18,087 nt of DNA. It comes from Candidatus Pacearchaeota archaeon. GTDB taxonomy: Archaea > Nanobdellota > Nanobdellia > Pacearchaeales > GW2011-AR1. Within the stretch, counting starts at the first letter, position 1, and each line of letters begins with the position of its first letter. The stretch lies in contig JAUYJY010000039.1 of assembly GCA_030699205.1 (NCBI GenBank), forward strand, positions 1-18,087, in the 5' to 3' direction. The notes under the pieces were generated by a model. The model saw only the letters and a list, made by a program, of their open reading frames with translations. It did no database searches and was not told the origin of the DNA. Made by a program: the position numbers and the translations under genes. Positions 7,055-12,582 of the stretch are shown here, one piece after another.

Positions 7055-8434
7055 ATGGGAAGAAAAAAAGAGGAGATAGTGATTGAAGAGAGTCCTTATG
7101 TTGTTCATTCTAAAGAGAAGGCTTTGAATTTGAGTATTGCTGAGGGCTCTATGCAGTCTGTTGCCAGAAATCTCGGGGGGAATTTTATTACTCCTTTTGC
7201 TTTATCTATTGGCGGAAATAGTTTTCACATCGGTTTGTTAAGTTCTATTTCCGGATTAGTAAATCCATTGGGACAGCTAAGAGGGAGCAGATTGATGGAA
7301 AAATTTTCAAGAAAAAAAATCCTAATGGGAACTCAATCCGGTCAGATAATAGTTTATTTGTTCATTATCAGTTTAGCTTATCTTTTTAGGAAAGATTTTC
7401 TTGTTTCTTATCTGCCTTATTTTCTTATTGTTTTTTGGGGAATTATTTTGCATTATTTTTTTGGGGTGGGGCATGTTTCATGGCTTTCTTGGATTGGGGA
7501 TCTTGTTCCCTACAAAGAAAAGGGAAAGTATTTTGCTCAGCGAAACAGAATTATAGGATTTGTGGGAATTATTGCGTTTTTAATAGGTGCTTTTGTTTTG
7601 GATATTTTTAGAACAAGAGGATTTGTATTGTTTGGATTTACAATTTTATTTGGAGTTTCAGTTATATTTAGGATGTTTGGGAGAAATTTAACTGGAAGGA
7701 TTTTTAATCCGAAGTTTAGGGTTGGAAAGGGATATTATTTTACATTTAAGGATTTTGTAAAGCGATATGATAATTATGGAAAATTTGCTTTTTTTCAGGC
7801 ATTTTTCTTTTTTTCTTTGATGCTTTCAGCACCTTTTTTTGCAGTTTATATGCTTGAGGATTTAGGATTCAATTATGTTATGTTTACTGCTGTTGCGATG
7901 AGCTCGGTAGTTTTTTATCTTGTTTTTACTCCTCTTGCCGGGAAGTTTTCTGATAAGTATGGAAATATTAAATTGCTTTATATTGCAGGAGTTTTGTTTC
8001 CTTTCGTGCCTTTGCTTTGGGTTTTTTTGGAAAAACCGATGGCTTTGATTTTATTTCCGGGATTAATTTCAGGAATAGCTAATGCGGCGTATATAATTGG
8101 CATTACTGATTTTTCTTATGATGCGGTTTCTCCTCAAAAAAGAGGATTGTGTTTTGCATATACTGGAATCTTAGTGGGGCTTGGAACTTTGGGCGGGAGT
8201 CTGATTGGGGGATTTTTGATTCAATATTCTGGAATCACATTTATTAATCCAATCTTTTTTGTTTTTTTGTTGTCTATGGTTTTTATGATAATGACTGCTC
8301 TTTTCTTTCTTCCTCAAATTAAAGATGAAAGGAAAACAGACAGAATTAGAGGGCTTAGCGTGGACTTGAGCCATCCTTTTAAGATGATTGAATCGGATGT
8401 TGTTTGGTTTAAGAATTTTATTTATAAAAAATAA
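7055..8434 (+). CDS. Major facilitator superfamily (MFS) permease
   Basis: A 459-aa integral membrane protein with about 12 hydrophobic segments and a hydrophilic N-terminal tail of about 30 residues. The loop between helices 2 and 3 (QLRGSRLMEKFSRKKIL, about 74-90) is a diverged MFS motif A, and its counterpart in the second half (PLAGKFSDKYGNIKLL, about 293-308) is closer to consensus (G-x-x-S-D-x-x-G). The substrate cannot be inferred. An ATG at 7050 is out of frame and soon meets a stop, so 7055 is the start. A TATA-like tttatatatta at about 7023-7033 lies roughly 27 nt upstream. It stands alone between a tRNA gene and a non-coding region. The proton- or solute-coupled mechanism is assumed from the family. 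Confidence 0.9.
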   Translation: MGRKKEEIVIEESPYVVHSKEKALNLSIAEGSMQSVARNLGGNFITPFALSIGGNSFHIGLLSSISGLVNPLGQLRGSRLMEKFSRKKILMGTQSGQIIVYLFIISLAYLFRKDFLVSYLPYFLIVFWGIILHYFFGVGHVSWLSWIGDLVPYKEKGKYFAQRNRIIGFVGIIAFLIGAFVLDIFRTRGFVLFGFTILFGVSVIFRMFGRNLTGRIFNPKFRVGKGYYFTFKDFVKRYDNYGKFAFFQAFFFFSLMLSAPFFAVYMLEDLGFNYVMFTAVAMSSVVFYLVFTPLAGKFSDKYGNIKLLYIAGVLFPFVPLLWVFLEKPMALILFPGLISGIANAAYIIGITDFSYDAVSPQKRGLCFAYTGILVGLGTLGGSLIGGFLIQYSGITFINPIFFVFLLSMVFMIMTALFFLPQIKDERKTDRIRGLSVDLSHPFKMIESDVVWFKNFIYKK

Positions 8435-8480
8435 CTTTGATAAACTTTTGCTATAAATGTAATATGGCGAGGGTGGGACG

Positions 8481-8534
8481 TCCTAAATTTTTGTAGATAA
8501 AGTATATAATCTTTTGTAGCTACAACATTTAGGA
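8481..8534. repeat. Interrupted inverted repeat (8 + 6 bp hairpin)
   Basis: The stretch tcctaaat (8481-8488) pairs with atttagga (8527-8534), then ttgtag (8491-8496) pairs with ctacaa (8520-8525) across a small 2/1 internal loop. A second ttgtag at 8514-8519 makes an alternative 12-nt palindrome with ctacaa. It sits 13 nt upstream of the 27-nt box, as the 124-168 hairpin adjoins copy 1. Confidence 0.65.
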
Positions 8535-8547
8535 GTATACTGCCTAA

Positions 8548-8574
8548 TATAGTAATGGCATTAAATAATCGTAT
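8548..8574 (+). repeat. Dispersed 27-nt box, copy 2
   Basis: Matches 166-192 at 25 of 27 positions, in the same orientation, in non-coding DNA, with a hairpin upstream. Similarity ends abruptly on the 3' side (gagtgaacccc here, tttaccattcc in copy 1). Confidence 0.7.
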
Positions 8575-8712
8575 GAGTGAACCCCTAAAATTGAACACAT
8601 AGTTAAGCTAATAATCCGGCAAATGTTCAATAAATAAAATGGAGGTTCATTCTACACCACTAGCTCACGAATGTGTCAGTTACATTTCATAGCTTAAAAT
8701 TATTTGTAATAA

Positions 8713-8765
8713 GCACTGACAATGCGACGTGTGGCCTCTTACCCTTTCAGGCGGTCGAGGCAGTG
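8713..8765. ncRNA. Possible structured RNA: GC-rich foldable island
   Basis: A GC-rich block inside AT-rich non-coding DNA. Nested pairs are gcctc (8734-8738) with gaggc (8757-8761), acc (8741-8743) with ggt (8753-8755), and outer cact (8714-8717) with agtg (8762-8765). It does not match the conserved cores of 5S, SRP or RNase P RNA that I know. The strand is undetermined and the call is tentative. Confidence 0.25.
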
Positions 8766-8890
8766 ATTACAAGAAAAGATTATACAAAAATTTATCGTTC
8801 TCTAAGTTTATTTAGATAGGCCTTGTTCTTTTAAGAACCTCTGGAAGAATTCAAAATTCGCTTTTCCTATTTCTGTTAAAGTGTGTGAAT

Positions 8891-9547
8891 TTACACGCTA
8901 GCGAATTCGTCTTTTAACACCCCGAAAGCCCCGCTGTGATAGTAAAGATCCCTATTCACGCAATAAAGCCCTGAACCGCCCGGAGGACTCTGGAACCCTA
9001 GGTAATTTACAATAGAATCCTTAGAATCTACTACAAGATTAAAAAAGGGTATGGTTCTAAGTCCAAAGTATCCAAAATAATTGTCTGTTTGAGCTCCTAA
9101 GATAAATCTTGTTTCATCCATTTCAGAATTTAGGCTTTTATAATAACCCTCAAATGGAAGAATTATTGCACTTCTGTCTTCTGGTTGCTTTCCTACTTCA
9201 GATTTAGCGGTAGCTTCTGCAGATTGATAAAAATCATTAGGTAATGAGAGATATTCTCTATCATTATGATATCTAACTATGATCCGTGCCCAAGTTGGAT
9301 TCATTAAAAAAGAATCTTTTAATAAAATTGTGGGAGCGCCTTTCGTTGCAATAGGAAGCATACTTGTCCTTGAAAAATCTTGAGAAACGCCAGCGACCCT
9401 TATTTCAGCAACTTGCTCTGGAGAAGCTAAGTAAGGTGGAGATATCCCTACATCTTTAAATCTTTCAATTTGACCATCTAATGATCCAAATGCTTGATAA
9501 ACTTCTCCACTTCCTACTCTTCCTATTCTTTGGATTGTTTCTACCAT
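8891..9547 (-). CDS. Orphan protein of unknown function
   Basis: A 218-aa soluble protein (MVETIQRIGRVGSGEVYQAF) that I do not recognise. The frame is open upstream to an ATG at 9643, but I choose 9547: a good TATA box (tttaaata on the minus strand, about 9570-9577) is centred about 27 nt upstream of it, and the extra N-terminus is a low-quality Tyr/Asn-rich stretch. There is no signal peptide. The composition is mixed alpha/beta with many aromatics in the last third (DNYFGYFGLRTIPFFNLVV) and one cysteine near the end (SGLYCVNRD). The gene is flanked on both sides by non-coding DNA with inverted repeats, and no partner gene is adjacent. Coding status is supported by length and non-repetitive composition. 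Confidence 0.7.
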   Translation of the reverse strand: MVETIQRIGRVGSGEVYQAFGSLDGQIERFKDVGISPPYLASPEQVAEIRVAGVSQDFSRTSMLPIATKGAPTILLKDSFLMNPTWARIIVRYHNDREYLSLPNDFYQSAEATAKSEVGKQPEDRSAIILPFEGYYKSLNSEMDETRFILGAQTDNYFGYFGLRTIPFFNLVVDSKDSIVNYLGFQSPPGGSGLYCVNRDLYYHSGAFGVLKDEFASV

Positions 9548-9569
9548 TAGTTTTTTTTCGTGAAAGGGA

Positions 9570-9577
9570 TATTTAAA
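9570..9577 (-). promoter_or_regulatory. TATA box deciding the start at 9547
   Basis: Read on the minus strand it is tttaaata, in the context aagtttaaatatccc, centred about 27 nt before the ATG at 9547. This fits a leaderless transcript and argues against the longer reading frame starting at 9643. Confidence 0.6.
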
Positions 9578-9626
9578 CTTTTCTTTTGTAGTAATTTTGT
9601 AATAGTTATATAATCTATTGTAAATG

Positions 9627-9825
9627 TTGTAAGTATAAAGCATCGTCGTGGAAGGTTGTATAGATAAATTAATTTAATGATAACAAAACGCCTTTCTCAT
9701 CGATAGAAATTATCTTATTTTTTATGGTTATTAAAATATCTAAAAAACTCATTAAGCTGTCAATTTTTTCATTGTCGATAAAAAATTAGCAAAAAATACT
9801 TATCGTCTATGCTTTATAGATACAA
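9627..9825. repeat. Inverted repeat pair about 200 bp apart
   Basis: The stretch 9627-9648 (core tataaagcat) is complementary to 9804-9825 at 18 of 22 positions. The left arm also shares 13 identical bases (gtaagtataaagc) with 237-249. The DNA between is AT-rich and non-coding. A decayed miniature transposable element is possible; no target-site duplication was seen. Confidence 0.45.
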
Positions 9826-9907
9826 ATTAAATGTCTTGACTATAGAAGGAAGAGAGTTATTGGAAGTGGAAGAGATTTTAGAGGTTGGAGTTGCTCGAGG
9901 GCATTAA
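9809..9907 (+). CDS. Doubtful 32-aa micro-ORF
   Basis: ATG at 9809 to TAA at 9905-9907. It encodes a 32-aa peptide starting MLYRYKLNVL, with an acidic middle (ELLEVEEILEVG). A TATA-like gataaaaaatta at about 9777-9788 lies roughly 26 nt upstream, the leaderless spacing seen elsewhere in the window. However, its first 17 bases are the right arm of an inverted repeat, and the length is within chance expectation. Confidence 0.15.
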   Translation: MLYRYKLNVLTIEGRELLEVEEILEVGVARGH

Positions 9908-9930
9908 TTTGTTGAGGGGGGTTTTCACAA

Positions 9931-9944
9931 AGCTTTTAAAAGCT
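9931..9944 (+). promoter_or_regulatory. Palindromic TATA element of the zinc-ribbon gene
   Basis: The 14-nt sequence agcttttaaaagct is a perfect palindrome and contains the only TATA-like core, centred about 27 nt before the ATG at 9964. A regulator bound here would block TBP, so it may be an operator as well as a promoter. Confidence 0.5.
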
Positions 9945-9963
9945 GGAAATATGTTATTTTAGT

Positions 9964-10608
9964 ATGTTGAAGTCAAAAAGGTGCGGGAGATGTGAGGGAA
10001 GGTTAAAGGATGCATATAGTTTTTGCCCTTATTGCGGGTGTGATTTAAGGAATGTTAACGATAATAGAGATTTTGGGATGCTTGGGAAAAGCGACGGAAT
10101 TTTTGGAGCACCAATGATTGGAGGTTTTGGAGGAATGGGGATTAGTGACAAGATGTTTGGTTCTCTTTTTAATACGATTATGAAGAGTTTGGAAAAACAA
10201 ATGAAAAATATGGACGTTGATGAAGGTGCTTTTGAAGAAATGATGCCAGAAATTCAGAGATTTCCTAATGGTATAAAGATTAAAATTGGTGGTCCGCGAG
10301 TTAAACAAAAAGAACAAAGGGAAGTGAGGAAATCAATAACAGAAGAGCAGGTAAAAAGGATGTCTAAACTTCCAAGGGGAGAGGCCAAATCAAATGTGAG
10401 AAGATTTAGTGATAGAGTAATTTATGAGTTGAATGCACAGGGCGTTGATGCCGTCGAAGATATTTTTGTTTCTAAACTGGAGAATGGGTATGAAGTTAAG
10501 GCAATAGGAAAGAATAAGGTTTATGTTAATTCTCTTCCCGTGAATTTACCTTTGAAGAAATATTATTTGAAAGACAAGAAGTTGAGTATTGAATTTGGGT
10601 TGATTTGA
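9964..10608 (+). CDS. Zinc-ribbon protein with possible Hsp20-like C-terminal domain
   Basis: A 214-aa protein. Residues 7-24 form a zinc ribbon with Cys7, Cys10, Cys21 and Cys24 (CGRC and CPYC). Residues 36-66 are a Gly/Met/Phe-rich linker (GAPMIGGFGGMGISDKMFG), 67-98 a Met-rich helix, and 99-109 a short beta stretch (FPNGIKIKIGG). Residues about 145-214 are beta-rich (RVIYELNAQGVDAVEDIFVS, then YEVKAIGKNKVYVNSLPVNL) and resemble an alpha-crystallin/Hsp20-type sandwich, which would suggest a chaperone or scaffold role. That last link is inference from the strand pattern. The transcript is leaderless, from a palindromic TATA element 27 nt upstream. A T-rich terminator follows directly. It lies upstream of the pilin gene on the same strand, but the strong promoter region between suggests separate transcription. 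Confidence 0.8.
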   Translation: MLKSKRCGRCEGRLKDAYSFCPYCGCDLRNVNDNRDFGMLGKSDGIFGAPMIGGFGGMGISDKMFGSLFNTIMKSLEKQMKNMDVDEGAFEEMMPEIQRFPNGIKIKIGGPRVKQKEQREVRKSITEEQVKRMSKLPRGEAKSNVRRFSDRVIYELNAQGVDAVEDIFVSKLENGYEVKAIGKNKVYVNSLPVNLPLKKYYLKDKKLSIEFGLI

Positions 10609-10609
10609 A

Positions 10610-10624
10610 TTTTTTTTATTTTTT
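10610..10624 (+). terminator. T-rich terminator after the zinc-ribbon gene
   Basis: Runs of eight and six T, separated by one A, begin right after the stop codon. Archaeal RNA polymerase terminates at such T-tracts without needing a hairpin. Confidence 0.6.
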
Positions 10625-10800
10625 GGGAATTTTCTAATGCACATTTTCTGAAAATCAAGAAAGAAAATGTTTATAGAGAAAATAGGAAATTTTCTAATCA
10701 TCCATTTTAAAACATCGGGGAAAAAATCGCTGACAATAAAAACGGGAAGTTTTTAAGTGCACATTTTCTGAAAATCGAGAGAGAAAATGTTTATAAAGAT
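10624..10800 (+). repeat. Three-unit, 60-bp-period repeat upstream of pilin
   Basis: Units begin at about 10624, 10684 and 10744. Units 1 and 3 are nearly identical over 42 nt (10638-10679 and 10758-10799, 39 of 42, exactly 120 bp apart). Unit 2 keeps the opening (ggaaattttctaatcatcca) but has diverged. Units 1 and 3 each carry a perfect 9-bp inverted repeat (acattttct with agaaaatgt, 12-nt loop) followed at once by a TATA-like ttata. This is a duplicated promoter/operator module. Confidence 0.8.
10790..10797 (+). promoter_or_regulatory. TATA box of the pilin gene
   Basis: The stretch tttataaag, in the third repeat unit and immediately after the inverted repeat 10761-10790, predicts transcription start near 10818-10822 and a leader of about 30 nt that carries the Shine-Dalgarno sequence. 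Confidence 0.6.
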
Positions 10801-10839
10801 AGGTTGTTTTTGTTTTATGTATAGTTGAATAATTATAAA

Positions 10840-10848
10840 GGAGGTGAT
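10840..10848 (+). promoter_or_regulatory. Strong Shine-Dalgarno of the pilin gene
   Basis: The sequence ggaggtgat is fully complementary to the usual archaeal 16S rRNA 3' end, with the ggagg core 6 nt before the ATG. Most other genes here look leaderless, so this marks the pilin for high translation. Confidence 0.85.
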
Positions 10849-10850
10849 AA

Positions 10851-11351
10851 ATGGAAAGAAAAGGACAAGCAGCTATGGAATTCCTGATGACTTATGGTTG
10901 GGCAATCTTAGCTGCTATTATCGCTATTGGTGTTCTTGCTTACTTCGGTGTTTTCAATCCGGGTAGATTGGCAGGTCCTGCAGGTATTATAAGTCCACCA
11001 TTTAATTTGGATGATTTTAATATTGTTGATGGGGGGTTAGGTGCTGATGTAGTTAATATGATTGTGACTCAGAACCTAGGGAGTAATGTAAACCTCGTTG
11101 CAGGTAGTGAGTTTGTTTTCACGCTTCCTGATTCGAGTACGTGTTCTGTGACAAGTGATCCTGCAGGTATTATTTCTGCTACTCCAGCTGATTGGACAAG
11201 TGGAACTCAGGTAACTTTTACAGCCACTTGTGAAATAGATAGTTGGGGTACTGGAGACGCTGTTAGAGGGGATATTACGATTAGCTACACTAAGAGTGGA
11301 TCTAGTTTAACGCAAGTAACTCAAGGAAATTTGAGAGGACCTTCTCAATAA
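10851..11351 (+). CDS. Type IV pilin with class III signal peptide
   Basis: A 166-aa secreted pilin subunit. The N-terminus MERKGQAAMEFLMTYGWAIL is a textbook class III signal: positive residues, then KG|Q with cleavage predicted after Gly5 by an archaeal prepilin peptidase, and Glu10 at +5 of the mature protein. The hydrophobic helix (about 12-33) forms the pilus core. The rest is a small beta-rich head, rich in Gly, Ser, Thr and Asp, with two cysteines (98 and 127) that could form a disulfide. The strong Shine-Dalgarno sequence, the repeated promoter region and the T-tract terminator point to a highly expressed, monocistronic major pilin. The assembly machinery and minor pilins are encoded on the opposite strand from 11671. 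An adhesive role fits the family. Confidence 0.92.
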   Translation: MERKGQAAMEFLMTYGWAILAAIIAIGVLAYFGVFNPGRLAGPAGIISPPFNLDDFNIVDGGLGADVVNMIVTQNLGSNVNLVAGSEFVFTLPDSSTCSVTSDPAGIISATPADWTSGTQVTFTATCEIDSWGTGDAVRGDITISYTKSGSSLTQVTQGNLRGPSQ

Positions 11352-11356
11352 TATTA

Positions 11357-11385
11357 TTTTTTTATTTTTTTATTTTTTTATTTTT
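11357..11385 (+). terminator. Periodic T-tract terminator of the pilin gene
   Basis: Four T-runs (7, 7, 7 and 5) separated by single A residues start 5 nt after the stop codon, giving an 8-nt period. This is a typical strong archaeal intrinsic terminator. Confidence 0.8.
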
Positions 11386-11423
11386 ATCTCTTGGAATTTG
11401 GGGTTTTTCTTGGAATATTAAGG

Positions 11424-11432
11424 TTTATAAAA
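11424..11432 (+). promoter_or_regulatory. TATA box of tRNA-Ile
   Basis: The stretch tttataaaa is centred about 27 nt upstream of the mature tRNA 5' end at 11455, so transcription would start at or next to the tRNA. Anything co-transcribed downstream would share this promoter. Confidence 0.65.
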
Positions 11433-11454
11433 GATTGATTTTTTTATGGTCTAA

Positions 11455-11529
11455 GATCGCGTAGCTCAGTCTGGTTAGAGCGCTGCTCTGATAAGGCAGA
11501 GGTCCCCGGTTCAAATCCGGGCGCGATCA
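11455..11529 (+). tRNA. tRNA-Ile (anticodon GAT)
   Basis: A 75-nt cloverleaf. The acceptor stem pairs GATCGCG with CGCGATC, discriminator A. The D arm is GCTC-AGTCTGGTTA-GAGC, and the anticodon arm CTGCT-CTGATAA-GGCAG gives anticodon GAT (Ile). The variable loop is AGGTC and the T arm CCCGG-TTCAAAT-CCGGG. No intron and no encoded CCA. It is followed after 6 nt by an unexplained structured element, and its last bases (gcgatca) plus ta are repeated at 11655-11663. Confidence 0.97.
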
Positions 11530-11535
11530 TATAAA

Positions 11536-11652
11536 TGGGATTTGAACACTGCACGAATCAAAGATTCGCTGGTGATTTGATTCTGGAGAATCTGCACACT
11601 GCACGAACTGAAGGTTCGCTGGCCTTCACTTCTCACGAAGTTTTGAATCCCA
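11536..11652 (+). ncRNA. Putative novel structured RNA downstream of tRNA-Ile
   Basis: Two 50-nt units (11546-11595 and 11596-11645) are enclosed by a 7-bp stem (tgggatt 11536-11542 with aatccca 11646-11652). Each unit opens with acactgcacgaa and, after a 7-nt variable stretch, ttcgctgg. These form hairpin A (11554-11568 and 11604-11618), in which a T-A pair becomes C-G and a C-G becomes T-G. Each unit then has hairpin B with a 5-bp stem and 4-nt loop: gattc/gaatc at 11579-11592, acttc/gaagt at 11628-11641, with different sequences but equal shape. The T-G wobble is valid only if the + strand is the RNA. It begins 6 nt after the tRNA and is probably transcribed with it. I see no tRNA cloverleaf or C/D boxes. 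The family and function are unknown. Confidence 0.55.
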
Positions 11653-11670
11653 GTGCGATCATAATTTTTA

Positions 11671-12582
11671 TCAGCAGGAGACTTCATAAGAGGTTTTATG
11701 AGCATCATCTATTCTGAACCACGAGGGGGTTTCTGCAGGGTGGCATGTCGATGGGTTGCCTGATGAGAAATAGATGTGGTCTATGACTGATTTTTCCTGA
11801 ACGGTTATGCCTTGTTGGGATAGTTTTTGCAAATTTACGAAGGATTCAATTCCATTTATGTTTGAGCCTGTATTTCCTTGCATTCTATTAAGGAAGCTTG
11901 GTGCATCTGTGCTTGAGTTGTAATAAGAATTTGTTATGTGTGTGTTTAAATCCTGAATATTGTTGAAGTTGGGATAAGGAGTTTTTGTAATGTTATTTAT
12001 TAATGCTCCATTTGTGTTTACTATGTATAACGGGTCTTCAAATTTTTCTATAGGAATATATGCTGAAAGCACTGAAGTTTTATTCCAGCTTGCTTCCCCG
12101 CCTATATCTTCTAAAAAGAGGTCTGAGGTGATAGTTACTTTAATGTTCCAAGGGTCTTCCTGAGTAAGGGATAGTTCTGCATTGTATAGATTTATGTTTG
12201 CACTTATTTCGTTTGCTTTTTCTTTTAAGTTTTTTTGAATGTCCGAAAAGTTAGCGCCGAGCATTAAAGGCATTGGCAAATTATCCATTGTGCCGTTGAT
12301 TACTATTTCGCTGAATGAGGATTCAATATCTGGAATGAATAATCCTGTTTCAATTATTTTGTTTTCTAAAAGAAGAATTGCTCTAAATCCTGAGATATAT
12401 AATTTTCTTGGGATGTCTTCTTCTATTGAGAAGAGGAAGCTGTTGAGGGTTTCTATTCTTTGTTGAGTTGACTTTCTTTCTTTTACATCAGAGTAAAAAG
12501 TAAATGATATAAGAAAGAGGGTGAGAATTAGGAGGACGAGAGATGTAAAGAAAATGCCTTTTTTGTTTTGTTTCAACGCCAT
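11671..12582 (-). CDS. Pilin-like secreted protein, last gene of the pilus operon
   Basis: A 303-aa protein with a short basic N-terminus, one hydrophobic helix (GIFFTSLVLLILTLFLISF, about 9-27) and a large Asn/Ser-rich outer domain containing several N-x-S/T sequons. The N-terminus (MALKQNKKGIFF) has Lys-Lys-Gly before the hydrophobic run, like a prepilin site, though the +5 Glu is not obvious. I choose the ATG at 12582 because it overlaps the end of the upstream gene by 10 bp, the same arrangement as in the pair upstream; the ATG at 12609 would add nine residues. Two cysteines lie near the C-terminus (STCHPAE and the last residue). It is likely a minor pilin or pilus-associated surface protein. 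No family is recognised by sequence alone. Confidence 0.75.
   Translation of the reverse strand: MALKQNKKGIFFTSLVLLILTLFLISFTFYSDVKERKSTQQRIETLNSFLFSIEEDIPRKLYISGFRAILLLENKIIETGLFIPDIESSFSEIVINGTMDNLPMPLMLGANFSDIQKNLKEKANEISANINLYNAELSLTQEDPWNIKVTITSDLFLEDIGGEASWNKTSVLSAYIPIEKFEDPLYIVNTNGALINNITKTPYPNFNNIQDLNTHITNSYYNSSTDAPSFLNRMQGNTGSNINGIESFVNLQKLSQQGITVQEKSVIDHIYFSSGNPSTCHPAETPSWFRIDDAHKTSYEVSC

Larger units (their letters stand above)
8435..8890. other. Non-coding region with hairpins and shared box
   Basis: No credible gene in six frames over 456 bp. It holds an interrupted hairpin (8481-8534), the second copy of the 27-nt dispersed box (8548-8574), a 7-bp inverted repeat (ttgaaca 8591-8597 with tgttcaa 8624-8630) and a GC-rich, foldable island (8713-8765) that stands out from the AT-rich surroundings. 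This is what a small RNA gene or a decayed mobile element would look like. Confidence 0.6.
9644..9963. other. Non-coding region upstream of the zinc-ribbon gene
   Basis: No well-supported gene over 320 bp. It contains most of the inverted repeat pair described at 9627-9825, a match (9828-9845) to the arm at 152-170, a doubtful 32-codon reading frame (9809-9907) and, at its right end, the palindromic TATA element of the next gene. Confidence 0.55.

Noticed and set aside
8713..8765. 5S, SRP or RNase P RNA
   Set aside because: The conserved cores of these RNAs that I know are absent, and the block is too short.
9548..9643. Longer form of the orphan gene starting at 9643
   Set aside because: The TATA box at 9570-9577 would lie inside the coding sequence, and the first codons fall in the left arm of an inverted repeat. 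The ATG at 9547 has the right TATA distance.
11536..11652. Second tRNA, box C/D RNA or hammerhead ribozyme in the hairpin element
   Set aside because: There is no D-arm or T-arm consensus and no seven-base anticodon loop; no RTGATGA/CTGA pairs in order; no CTGATGA...GAAA core.
11511..11717. Reading frames of 60-65 codons on both strands over the tRNA-Ile 3' end and the hairpin element
   Set aside because: They overlap a certain tRNA and a repeat-structured element, overlap each other, and have no promoter or Shine-Dalgarno support.
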